Below are positions 48,075-55,890 of a DNA stretch of 64,000 nt, one piece after another. The first letter of the stretch is position 1, and each line of letters starts with the position of its first letter. Source of the DNA: Candidimonas sp. SYP-B2681 (GTDB lineage Bacteria; Pseudomonadota; Gammaproteobacteria; Burkholderiales; Burkholderiaceae_B); assembly GCF_003971065.1 (NCBI RefSeq), contig NZ_RYDV01000007.1, positions 1-64,000 on the forward strand, in the 5' to 3' direction. The position numbers were made by a program, and so were the translations under genes. The notes beneath the pieces were generated by a model. That model worked only from the letters and a program-made list of their open reading frames with translations. It was not told the DNA's origin and did not search any database.

Positions 48075-49022
48075 TCATGCCTCAGGAGCGAGAAGGGTGT
48101 CAATTTCGTCCTCAATCGAATAGCCCGCATCCAACCCGGCTTCAATGCCGCCCGCAAGGGGCCGAACCCTGCCATAGCCTTTTTGCATCAGCTGCTTGGA
48201 GACGACGGCGGCCGAGGCGTCGTTTGGACAATCGCAGTAAACGATGACTTCACTTATTCGCTCTGCGTTCATTGCAATACTTCCGGCGGTTAGCGAGATC
48301 GCGCCCGGAATTCGCCCTTGCGCTTGTGCAAGCGCCGATCGCACATCGACGATGATGGGTTGGCTGCCCGATTGCAGCAGATCGTGGAGCTCTTCGACGG
48401 TGACTCGCTCCATGCACAGGGATTTGATGAAGCGTTTGCGCTGCCACCACTTGTTCGCGATGAACAGCAAGAGCCCAGCGCCCAGCAACAGCACACCCAG
48501 CAGGCCAAGGCTGACCAGTACACTCAGCAGTTCGTCAACGGCTGTGCTAAACAGCGAACCCAAGAAGATGGCGGACCCGGCCCAGAGCGCGGCGCCTATG
48601 ACGTCGAACAGCAGAAAGCTTCTTTTTTTGGTTCCGACGGCGCCTGCCAGCACGCTGGCGATGGAGGCAAACCCGGGGATGAACTTGGCCACCATCAGTG
48701 ACGGCGGCCCCCAGCTCAAGTAAATGGATTCCGTCTGCTTGACGCACGAGTCAGGTGACAGGGAAATGCGGCACAGCGTCGAAAGCATTTTACGGCCATA
48801 ACGCCGCCCGGCCAGATACCACCCGAAGTCCGCAAGTAGGGCGCCCAAGACGGCGACCCCCAACAAGGCCAGCGCGGAATAAGCGCTGGTATCGAGCAGC
48901 GCGCCACTGATGACTAGAACGGGGTACGCCGGTATGGGCGCACCCGCCTGCTCGATAAGCACGTTAAGGAACACGACGGCAAGGCCGTGTTCCTCGATCA
49001 GTTGCAGTATGGATTGCATCAT
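48075..49022 (-). CDS. DedA-family membrane protein fused to a rhodanese domain
   Basis: The first ~200 residues are a DedA domain with five to six hydrophobic segments (IEQAGAPIPAYPVLVISGALLD, ALLADFGWYLAGRRYG, FIPGFASIASVLAGAVG). The last ~100 residues are a rhodanese fold (PIIVDVRSALAQAQGRIPGA) with a C263-D-C265 active region. DedA proteins are linked to lipid flipping and envelope homeostasis; the fused rhodanese suggests sulfur or redox sensing, unproven. DedA-rhodanese fusions are known in proteobacteria. It is 17 bp downstream of the Tat-exported oxidase gene on the same strand. Confidence 0.9.
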   Translation of the reverse strand: MMQSILQLIEEHGLAVVFLNVLIEQAGAPIPAYPVLVISGALLDTSAYSALALLGVAVLGALLADFGWYLAGRRYGRKMLSTLCRISLSPDSCVKQTESIYLSWGPPSLMVAKFIPGFASIASVLAGAVGTKKRSFLLFDVIGAALWAGSAIFLGSLFSTAVDELLSVLVSLGLLGVLLLGAGLLLFIANKWWQRKRFIKSLCMERVTVEELHDLLQSGSQPIIVDVRSALAQAQGRIPGAISLTAGSIAMNAERISEVIVYCDCPNDASAAVVSKQLMQKGYGRVRPLAGGIEAGLDAGYSIEDEIDTLLAPEA

Positions 49023-49039
49023 GGCGGGCTGCGATGGAC

Positions 49040-50266
49040 CTAGGCGCGCCGCACGTGGCTTTCGTTCAGTTTGCTGATGCTATCCACGCCGCTATGCAGC
49101 ACGGTATTGACCAGTTCCCGGTTCATGAACTCCATGACGGCATTGACGCCGCCTGAACCGCCCGCCGTCAGGCCGTACATTAGGGGGCGGCCGATGGCAA
49201 CGGCGTCCGCGCCCAAAGCCAGTGCTTTGACGATATCGGTGCCGCGACGAATGCCACTGTCCATGATGATGGGTACGTCGCCCTGTAACGCCTGGGCGAT
49301 TTGGGGCAGTACGGTAATGGCCGCGGGCGTGCCATCCAGCGCCCGTCCACCATGGTTGGAGACCTGGATTGCCGCGGCGCCTGCCTTGACGGCGGCGACG
49401 GCGTCTTCGGGCCGGGTCACGCCCTTGACGATGACCGGCAGGCCGGTGGTCGCGCCGATGAATTCCAAGTCGTCCCAGGTCAGGTTCGTTTTGAAGGCGT
49501 TGGCATTGCCGGTGGGAAAGTTGCCATAGGGCAGCCATGGGCGGGGGTTGCCTAGACGCATGTATTCATCGGAGGAGCCCTGGCCGATGGCATCGACGGT
49601 AAAGACAATGGCCTTGAAGCCGGCATGGCGTGCGCGCAGGAGCACCTCTTTGGATTGGCCGGCATCGACCGTCAAATACATCTGAAACCACTTCGGCCCG
49701 GTAGAAGCCTTGGCAATGTCTTCCATGCTGCGCGTCGATGCACTGGACACGGTCAATAAGGCGCCCGAGCGCGCTGCGCCTTCAGCGGTGGCGACTTCTC
49801 CGGCCGGGTGGTGCAGGCCGTGGCTGCCAAATGGTGTCACGATCACGGGATGGGGAAGCTTTTCGCCCAGCAGCGTGACGGAGGTGTCGATCTTTTCGCG
49901 AACAATGCCCCGCATCCGATGGGGTGTAAAGACATAGTCGCCGAATGCGCGGCGGTTCTCCCGCAAGGTCCACTGATCGCCCGAGCCATGCGACACGAAC
50001 ACATACGTGCCATGTCCGTATTTTTGCTTGGCCTCCTCTTCGAGAAGATCGATATTGAATACGCGAAGGTCTTTGTTGATTCCTTTGCGCTCGATCATCA
50101 TCGACTCAGTACTCGCTTCTTCTTGTACCTGCGCGCGAGCCAGGCCGGAGGCGGAAAGTGCGGCGGTAGCAAAGCCTGCTCCGGCTAGCCGGAACATGTC
50201 GCGGCGCGAATGGTTGGTTGGTTCAACGGTATTGGTGGAAACGACATGGTTTGCAGTGTCGCTCAT
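49040..50266 (-). CDS. FMN-dependent 2-hydroxyacid oxidase/dehydrogenase with Tat signal
   Basis: This 408-residue protein is an FMN alpha-hydroxyacid oxidase-like (TIM-barrel) enzyme, with SNHGGRALDGTPA and catalytic H305, and IMDSGIRRGTDIVKALALGADAVAIGRP near the C-terminus. An N-terminal Tat signal, SRRDMFRLAGAGF (R21-R22), is followed by an ARAQ cleavage-like site near A45, so it is predicted to be folded with cofactor and exported. Members oxidise L-lactate, glycolate or mandelate. AAAGGAG precedes the ATG. The hydroquinone reductase gene ends 12 bp upstream. Confidence 0.88.
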   Translation of the reverse strand: MSDTANHVVSTNTVEPTNHSRRDMFRLAGAGFATAALSASGLARAQVQEEASTESMMIERKGINKDLRVFNIDLLEEEAKQKYGHGTYVFVSHGSGDQWTLRENRRAFGDYVFTPHRMRGIVREKIDTSVTLLGEKLPHPVIVTPFGSHGLHHPAGEVATAEGAARSGALLTVSSASTRSMEDIAKASTGPKWFQMYLTVDAGQSKEVLLRARHAGFKAIVFTVDAIGQGSSDEYMRLGNPRPWLPYGNFPTGNANAFKTNLTWDDLEFIGATTGLPVIVKGVTRPEDAVAAVKAGAAAIQVSNHGGRALDGTPAAITVLPQIAQALQGDVPIIMDSGIRRGTDIVKALALGADAVAIGRPLMYGLTAGGSGGVNAVMEFMNRELVNTVLHSGVDSISKLNESHVRRA

Positions 50267-50278
50267 GGTACTTCTCCT

Positions 50279-51271
50279 TTAAACAATCGGCTGCGTTGCA
50301 GTCACCTTAGGACTAGCAGGCTCCAGATTCAGCAGGGGCCCGGCCGGAACAATACCGTTAGGGTTGATGCTGTGATGGCTACGGTAATAGTGCTGCTTGA
50401 TATGCTCGAAGTTGACCGTGGCCGCGACCCCGGGCCACTGGTATAGCTCACGCGTGTAGCGCCACAGATTCTCGTAGTCAGCCAGGCGCTTCAGATTGCA
50501 CTTGAAGTGGCCGTGGTAGACCGCATCAAAGCGGATCAGCGTGGTGAACAGCCGCCAGTCAGCCTCGGTGACCCGGTCGCCCAGCAGGTAGCGCTGAGTT
50601 CCAAGCCGGATTTCGAGTTCATCAAGGAAACGGAACAGCGTGCCGACTTCGTGTTCGTATACGTCCTGGGCGGTCGCAAAACCGACTTTATAGACGCCAT
50701 TGTTGACGGCATCATAGATTTCAGCGTTGATCGCATCGATTTGCGGCAGTAGCTCGGCGGGCGCATAGTCGCCTTCGCTGGCGCAGATTCCATCGAACGC
50801 GGAGTTGAGCATACGGATGATCTCGGACGACTCATTGCTGACGATCGTGTTGCGCTGTAGGTCCCATAGAACAGGCACCGTTACGCGGCCGCTGTAGCCG
50901 GGCTGTGCCCGCAAGTAGACTTCATACAAGTATTTGGCCTGGCCAACCGGGTCAGCCACGACGCCTGGGCCTGGCTCGAAGGTCCAGCCATTTTCGCCCA
51001 TATAGGGATTGACAACGGACACGCTGATCATCTGGTCCAGGCCCTTTAATGTCCGTAGGATCAATACGCGGTGCGCCCAGGGGCAGGCCAGCGACACATA
51101 GGGATGATAGCGGCCAGGCTCGGCCCGGAATCCGCCAGTTCCACTTGCACCGGCACTGCCATCGGAAGTGATCCAGTTGCGAAACTGCGCATCGCTGCGC
51201 ACGAAGCGCCCGCCCGTGCTCGCCGTGTCATACCACTGATCATGCCATTTTCCATCGACTAGAAGTCCCAT
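50279..51271 (-). CDS. yqjG: Glutathionyl-hydroquinone reductase (YqjG/PcpF-like GST)
   Basis: This 330-residue protein is a xi-class glutathione transferase that reduces glutathionyl-hydroquinones. The signature RYHPYVSLACPWAHRVLI contains the CPWA motif (C63). NPYMGENGWTFEP and the PVLWDLQRNTIVSNESSEIIRML segment are also present. Residue numbers and length fit YqjG. GGAA lies just before the ATG. It is immediately upstream of the Tat-exported oxidase gene and may be cotranscribed. Confidence 0.94.
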   Translation of the reverse strand: MGLLVDGKWHDQWYDTASTGGRFVRSDAQFRNWITSDGSAGASGTGGFRAEPGRYHPYVSLACPWAHRVLILRTLKGLDQMISVSVVNPYMGENGWTFEPGPGVVADPVGQAKYLYEVYLRAQPGYSGRVTVPVLWDLQRNTIVSNESSEIIRMLNSAFDGICASEGDYAPAELLPQIDAINAEIYDAVNNGVYKVGFATAQDVYEHEVGTLFRFLDELEIRLGTQRYLLGDRVTEADWRLFTTLIRFDAVYHGHFKCNLKRLADYENLWRYTRELYQWPGVAATVNFEHIKQHYYRSHHSINPNGIVPAGPLLNLEPASPKVTATQPIV

Positions 51272-51941
51272 AGTGATTCCTTTGTTTGTTAATTCCTTAC
51301 GTTCGCCCGTTTACTCGACAATGGCGTCCAAGGCAATGTCCAAGGTGACCTGCATTAAGTTCGCTACGCTCGAATGGCTTCTGCCAGTTCAGCCAGCGCT
51401 TCGGCGCGGGTTACATGCGAACGGTTTTTTTGCGAGATAGTCCTGGGTAAATGCTCGCTTCAGCCTTGCGCCGCTTCCACCGATGGTGACATCGCCCTGC
51501 GAATCGCCGCGGCCAGTTCGGCCTGACCTATTCGCGCGTAACCGGAGTTTCGATGTAGTTACTTTAATAGATTCGGCTAGATGAATAAATACGCTGAAGA
51601 AACATATACTATTCAATAAACAGGAATAATCAAGGTTCAATAGAAGATGTCATAGATTATTTTTTGTCGATGCTTGTGAGGCGGATTCGATTGTCAGACG
51701 GAAGGGGTCTCAATCAGGCGGTGACACCAGTGGATGGACTTGGCTCACCCTTGGTTGCGCTCTCTCTAGTTGTGCGGCCAAATTGTCTGCAAGGCTTAGC
51801 CGGCGCGCGTTGTTGTACCGTTGACGGTGAGAAACGTCCTCGGGCAACCTTTTTTTTTAAGGTTTCACTTTATGCGCTACCCCTTAGCTCGTAGAATAGG
51901 GCGATATAAACCCATTTTTACTTTAGCAAAGGAGAACTGCG
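51272..51941. other. 670-bp region without an intact gene
   Basis: No convincing gene is found. On the minus strand around 51370-51530 a run of coding-like codons (for example encoding R-A-E-A-L-A-E-L-A-E-A-I) is interrupted by a stop and a frame change, suggesting a decayed gene, but I cannot name it. An AT-rich stretch lies at about 51545-51660. The promoter of the DUF1428 gene is probably at the right end. Confidence 0.5.
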
Positions 51942-52295
51942 ATGAAGTATGTTGAAGGGTTTGTTGTAGCGGTGCCTAAGGCCAATAAAGAGGCGTACCG
52001 CGATCACGCCGCAAAGGCCGTGCCATTATTCAAGGAATTTGGCGCGACGCGGTTTGTCGAATGCTGGGAAGACGACGTACCCGATGGCAAAGTCACCGAC
52101 TTTCGCCGAGCCGTGAAGGCCGAACAGGGGGAGGTCGTGGTATTCAGCTGGCTCGAGTATCCGTCGAAAGAGGTACGCGATTCCGCTAACGAAAAGATGA
52201 TGTCTGACCCGCGTATGAAGGCCATGGGCGAGCAAATGCCATTCGATGGCAAGCGCATGATCTTCGGTGGTTTCGTTCCTATACTCGACGTATAG
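51942..52295 (+). CDS. DUF1428 protein (YbaA-like)
   Basis: This 117-residue protein matches the DUF1428 pattern: YVEGFVVAVPKANKEAYRDHA at the start, ARFVECWEDDVPDG-type core, and FDGKRMIFGGFVPI at the end. These are cytoplasmic dimeric alpha-beta barrel proteins of unknown activity. AAGGAG lies six to seven bases before the ATG. The gene is isolated, with a large intergenic region before it. Confidence 0.92.
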   Translation: MKYVEGFVVAVPKANKEAYRDHAAKAVPLFKEFGATRFVECWEDDVPDGKVTDFRRAVKAEQGEVVVFSWLEYPSKEVRDSANEKMMSDPRMKAMGEQMPFDGKRMIFGGFVPILDV

Positions 52296-52367
52296 AACGC
52301 CGCATGACGTGTTCACGCCCATGCACTGATGATCAAAATAATTGTAGGTGCTGGACCCCGTAATCGG

Positions 52368-52886
52368 CTATTTAAACTCCTTTTTCAGGTTGCGTAAGCG
52401 GTGCTTTACGGTTTTTCCATCGTATACATACTCGTCGATTTTATCGGCGGCCTGGGTGCTGGGGGTTTGCAGGGTAAGGTGCCGACCTTTCGCGGTGACC
52501 TTGATTTGCTCGTTGCATGAACCGAACTCAGGCGAAATGTCGTAGCCAGTTTTTTTCAATACGACCCACCGGTAAGTGATGGGACAGCCGTTGTTGCCGC
52601 TGTTGATTGATACCAAAGCTGCCTGGGACGTAGGCATATTGAACGCATACGTAATGTTAAGGATGCCGTGGATTTCCGGATCAACGTCAGTATTATCGAT
52701 TTGAAGACGCGCTTCGTAAATATACTCGCTGCTTTTAACCTGTAGGTCGCCGTAGGGCGTGCTGAGCTGCAATCGAGATGGACTGATTGGCCAGCTGGGT
52801 TGGGCGCTTCCAAAGGCCGGACTCACCAGCATTAATAACGCGGGGGCAAGTAGTCGTGGAGCAAAGGCGAACATGGTGGAACTCAT
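52368..52886 (-). CDS. Hypothetical exported protein
   Basis: I do not recognise this 172-residue protein. It has a hydrophobic N-terminal stretch typical of a Sec signal (LLAPALLMLVSPAFGSA) with an A-x-A-like cleavage region. The mature part is mixed beta with the NYTYAFNM-like segment and two cysteines (NNGCPITYRW and GSCNEQ) that could form a disulfide. Either ATG at 52886 or 52874 could start it. It is convergent with the DUF1428 gene. Confidence 0.6.
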   Translation of the reverse strand: MSSTMFAFAPRLLAPALLMLVSPAFGSAQPSWPISPSRLQLSTPYGDLQVKSSEYIYEARLQIDNTDVDPEIHGILNITYAFNMPTSQAALVSINSGNNGCPITYRWVVLKKTGYDISPEFGSCNEQIKVTAKGRHLTLQTPSTQAADKIDEYVYDGKTVKHRLRNLKKEFK

Positions 52887-53071
52887 AGTAGGGATAACAC
52901 CATCGAGGTGTTGGGCGACCGTGTTGGCTGCACTGTTATGCTCGTAGTCAACGTCGCGATAACGTTACAATATTACGCGGTAATACCACGCTTTGTAAGC
53001 GGTATTACAATTCATTTTTTGCATGCTGGCAAGTGATTGCAGCCGGTGGACGAATAGTATTGGCGTCTTGG

Positions 53072-53272
53072 TCAACCGGTACTAACGGTTAGATAGATCA
53101 AGACGAGGGACATCAGCACGAAGTAGACCGCCGCACCAGCCACGAGGCTTTTGAACAGATGTTTGATTTTTGTAGTAAAGGGCGGACGGCGGTCAGGGCG
53201 GCGAAACTGGGTGCTCCACCACCATGTGCCTGCGGCCGCCAAAATGCTGAGGAAAATAATTCCGATTTTCAT
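53072..53272 (-). CDS. Small membrane protein, hypothetical
   Basis: This 66-residue frame encodes two hydrophobic segments (about residues 3-18 and 45-63) separated by a basic loop with RRPDRRPPFTTKIKH. That is a plausible two-helix inner-membrane hairpin. No Shine-Dalgarno sequence is evident and no family is recognised, so support is limited. It lies between the exported protein gene and cytochrome b561 on the same strand. Confidence 0.5.
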   Translation of the reverse strand: MKIGIIFLSILAAAGTWWWSTQFRRPDRRPPFTTKIKHLFKSLVAGAAVYFVLMSLVLIYLTVSTG

Positions 53273-53343
53273 CGTTGCATTTTAGCCTGCCCACTGCTGC
53301 AGGGCTCTTGATCGGGGATAGCGCAGAGCAATTTGCCAATTTA

Positions 53344-54036
53344 TCAGTAGAATGCGTCCACTGATGGCGTCAGTGTCGTAAGCCCCCACACGGCGGCGGC
53401 AATAATGGTGGCAAGCGCTAAAGCACCCAACCGCGTCGCCCATGTGTCTTTCGCTTGGGCGGGCAAACTGGTGGGCGCTGTCGATAAATTGGCATCGCCA
53501 CTGATCATGGGGCTGAGTAAGTCTTCTTGATACTTGAGCCGATACCAAACGATGGCGGCGATGTGAAGAACCACCATGGCAATAATCGGCCATTCATTCA
53601 GCTTGTGCAGGCTGGTAAACGTGTTTGACCAGTCTTCGTTCAAAAAGGCGAGCGGGCCAGAGGTCAGAACATCGTCGTTGGCGAATAGGCCGCTGAAAAC
53701 CTGGAATGCCAAGAGCAGTAAAAGCGCCACAACCGACCATGCGCCCAAGGGATTGTGTCCGGCGATATGGCTGGAACGATCGCGCAAGTATTGCATTATC
53801 GCCGCAGGACCGTGGATAAATTGCGCGAAGCGGGCGTAATGCGAGCCTGCTAGCCCCCATACAAGCCGGAATACAATTAGCCCAAATGTGATCAGCCCAA
53901 ACCGGGCGTGCCAATCCATCCATAAGCCTCCCAGCTTGACGGTAAGGAACGACGCGATCACGCATAGAGCCAGCATCCAATGAAATAATCGAATGGGAAG
54001 ATCCCAGACCCGAATCCGGGCGATAGGTTGAGACAT
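53344..54036 (-). CDS. Cytochrome b561-type membrane protein
   Basis: This 230-residue protein has four hydrophobic helices of the b561 / Ni-Fe hydrogenase b-type family. VWDLPIRLFHWMLALC carries the first histidine ligand. Histidines in WMDWHARFG, FTSLHKLNEW and MVVLHIAAIVWY supply the others. It is likely to shuttle electrons from quinol to a periplasmic c-type cytochrome or to a low-potential partner. No such partner is adjacent. Its length and layout are normal for the family. Confidence 0.9.
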   Translation of the reverse strand: MSQPIARIRVWDLPIRLFHWMLALCVIASFLTVKLGGLWMDWHARFGLITFGLIVFRLVWGLAGSHYARFAQFIHGPAAIMQYLRDRSSHIAGHNPLGAWSVVALLLLLAFQVFSGLFANDDVLTSGPLAFLNEDWSNTFTSLHKLNEWPIIAMVVLHIAAIVWYRLKYQEDLLSPMISGDANLSTAPTSLPAQAKDTWATRLGALALATIIAAAVWGLTTLTPSVDAFY

Positions 54037-54088
54037 CGTGCTCCGTAGCTTCTAATCGTGATAGGGCTAGCTTTAACGCAACCTCGGG

Positions 54089-54430
54089 TTAGTGCAGGCT
54101 GGTGTCGTTGCTGCGCTTTAATAGTTCGATAAGCTTTTGCTTCAGCCCAGAAGAGAATATAGGCACAAGCACCAAAGTTCCAGCAGCGTCGATAACCGAT
54201 TTGACTTCAATAAATTGATTGCTGAACGCCACCGTGTTTCGCGCATTCTTGTCGTAGGCTTGCAGTAGCTTATTAGCGGCAGCCTGAGCCCGGAATAAAA
54301 CGGCTTCGGGCTCTTCTACGGCCTGGGCGGTGTAGTGGTCGATCAGTCGGTCCATATCGTCAAGGAAGAGGCTTAGTGCGAAGCTTCCTCGACAGTCGGC
54401 GCGTTCATAGCCCCATTGCTTTATGGTCAT
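54089..54430 (-). CDS. Hypothetical protein, paralogous-looking with the next gene
   Basis: This 113-residue unrecognised protein has W6-G7-Y8, a C13-x-G-x2-A-L-like block, then a long amphipathic helical region and a hydrophobic-strand KSVIDAAGTLVLVPIF. A similar layout is seen in the protein at 54478-54843: W-G-aromatic, cysteine-x-glycine, then a helical middle and a (Q/K)-K-L-I-x-(E/L) tail. GGAG lies seven bases before the ATG. No family assignment. The two genes are close together on the same strand. Confidence 0.6.
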   Translation of the reverse strand: MTIKQWGYERADCRGSFALSLFLDDMDRLIDHYTAQAVEEPEAVLFRAQAAANKLLQAYDKNARNTVAFSNQFIEVKSVIDAAGTLVLVPIFSSGLKQKLIELLKRSNDTSLH

Positions 54431-54477
54431 ATGGACTCCGTGGTGACAATAATGTACAGAATGATAGCCCGTGCGGA

Positions 54478-54843
54478 TCAGTTGATGCTGCGTGACGCTT
54501 GCTGTTGCGCTTGGATTTCAATAATCAGCTTTTCAAGATGGGGTGAGGTCCGCAGAGCCACAACTGGCGGCGCGTCCGGCTCGGCATCATCGCTTTCCAG
54601 ATGTAGCTGGATCGTTTGGCCATCGAAGGCATCCGGGTTGGCCTGGATTTGCACATATTGCTTCAAAAGTCGGTCCACTGCTTTTTGTGCTTCGTACAGT
54701 TGTATGGACAAGGACGACTGGGCATGCAAGGTGAACTGTTGCTCTATGGTTTTTGCCAAATCCCAGCTAAAAAACATTAGCGCTTTTTGGCCGTGACAAT
54801 CGGGATGCAGGAATCCCCAGGATTCATTTTGTGTCGTATTCAA
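54478..54843 (-). CDS. Hypothetical protein, likely paralogue of 54089-54430
   Basis: This 121-residue unrecognised protein starts at a TTG (54843). It has the same order of features as the downstream neighbour: an early W-G-F, C-x-G-x2-A-L and then an A-Q-x-A-x-(N/D)-(K/R)-L-L helix, ending in a LEKLIIEIQ segment. The two lie 47 bp apart on the same strand. I infer tandem duplication from eye alignment only. Function unknown. Confidence 0.6.
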   Translation of the reverse strand: MNTTQNESWGFLHPDCHGQKALMFFSWDLAKTIEQQFTLHAQSSLSIQLYEAQKAVDRLLKQYVQIQANPDAFDGQTIQLHLESDDAEPDAPPVVALRTSPHLEKLIIEIQAQQQASRSIN

Positions 54844-55203
54844 ATCGTGTATCTTTCAAGTTAAGCCGCGATATGTCGCTCGCTGGTTGGGCCATCGCAG
54901 GCATGGATTTATTTTATCCGGGATTTGAACAACGCGTTGGCATTGTGGAATCGTCCGGATGTGGGCTGTACCACGGTGGTGCCCATAACAGACGGTTCTG
55001 TTGTCCCGTTGGTGGAACGGTGAAAACTATTCGCGCCTACTACTGGCAATGGTGTTACAGAAGTACTATAGAAGCAGCCGGCACACCTTTTCATTTGGTT
55101 GCCGCAAAAAGAGGTCAGTGCAGCGCGCGACAGTCTTGTCGCTGGCGCTATACCATCATTGAAGAATGTTAACCTCTCGTCTCTTTAAGTTTTGAGGTAA
55201 TTT
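54844..55203. other. Region upstream of ribA, no gene supported
   Basis: This 360-bp stretch contains a plus-strand open frame (54831-55172) with no ribosome-binding site or family similarity, so it is not called. No FMN (RFN) riboswitch consensus was found in front of ribA. It presumably holds the ribA promoter and that of the minus-strand gene starting at 54843. Confidence 0.5.
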
Positions 55204-55875
55204 ATGCTGCCCCCGCATGGCGATGAAGCTGTCGTAGTCCAGAACAATAAAAAAGTTGCTGCTGGTGTTCCGTCAGATCACGAACTGGAATTTGTCGCAT
55301 CGAGCAAGCTTCCTACCCCTTGGGCGACCTTCGGTATTCATGTGTTTATCGAGGCAGCAACCGGGAAAGAGCACCTGATGCTTACTCTGGGTGACGTCGG
55401 CGACGGCCGACCGGTCCTTGCTCGAGTTCATTCCGAATGTCTTACTGGCGATGCCTTGTTCAGTCAACGCTGCGATTGTGGTGCCCAACTTGAGACGGCG
55501 CTCAAAACCATTGCCGCGCAAGGGCGGGGCGCACTGTTGTATATGCGCCAAGAAGGGCGGGGAATTGGCTTGGTGAACAAAATCCGTGCGTATCAGTTGC
55601 AAGACCAAGGCGCAGACACCGTTCAAGCGAATGAGCGCTTGGGCTTCCCAGCCGATATGCGCCGATACGACTTGTGCAAGCCCATGCTCGATTATTTCGG
55701 AATCGTTTCATTGCGGCTCATGACGAACAATCCGCGCAAGGTCAACACCCTAGAGAGCCTTGGAGTTCCCATCGTCGAGCGCATACCCATCCAGGTAAAT
55801 CGCAATCCGTTCAATGAAAACTACTTAAGCACAAAAGCCGCGAAGCTCGGACACTGGTTGAAAGAAAAGCTATAG
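55204..55875 (+). CDS. ribA: GTP cyclohydrolase II RibA
   Basis: RibA hydrolyses GTP to the pyrimidine precursor of riboflavin. The zinc-binding cysteines are C79, C90 and C92 ([18 protein letters not shown]), with [10 protein letters not shown] and GTP-binding [11 protein letters not shown] further on. The 223-residue length includes a 25-residue N-terminal extension relative to E. coli RibA. It is a stand-alone RibA, not fused to RibB. GAGG before the ATG supports the start. dbpA follows convergently. Confidence 0.96.
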   Translation: MLPPHGDEAVVVQNNKKVAAGVPSDHELEFVASSKLPTPWATFGIHVFIEAATGKEHLMLTLGDVGDGRPVLARVHSECLTGDALFSQRCDCGAQLETALKTIAAQGRGALLYMRQEGRGIGLVNKIRAYQLQDQGADTVQANERLGFPADMRRYDLCKPMLDYFGIVSLRLMTNNPRKVNTLESLGVPIVERIPIQVNRNPFNENYLSTKAAKLGHWLKEKL

Positions 55876-55890
55876 CGGCTGTGTTTCAGT

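Noticed and set aside
51389-51640. Minus-strand frame of 83 codons
   Set aside because: Lies in the apparently decayed region, starts in AT-rich sequence and has no ribosome-binding site.
51664-51894. Plus-strand frame of 76 codons
   Set aside because: No start signals, low-complexity end; probably chance in the promoter region of the DUF1428 gene.
54831-55172. Plus-strand frame of 113 codons before ribA
   Set aside because: No Shine-Dalgarno sequence, overlaps the start of the minus-strand gene at 54843, and no recognisable product.
54844-55203. FMN (RFN) riboswitch upstream of ribA
   Set aside because: None of the conserved RFN blocks was found by eye.
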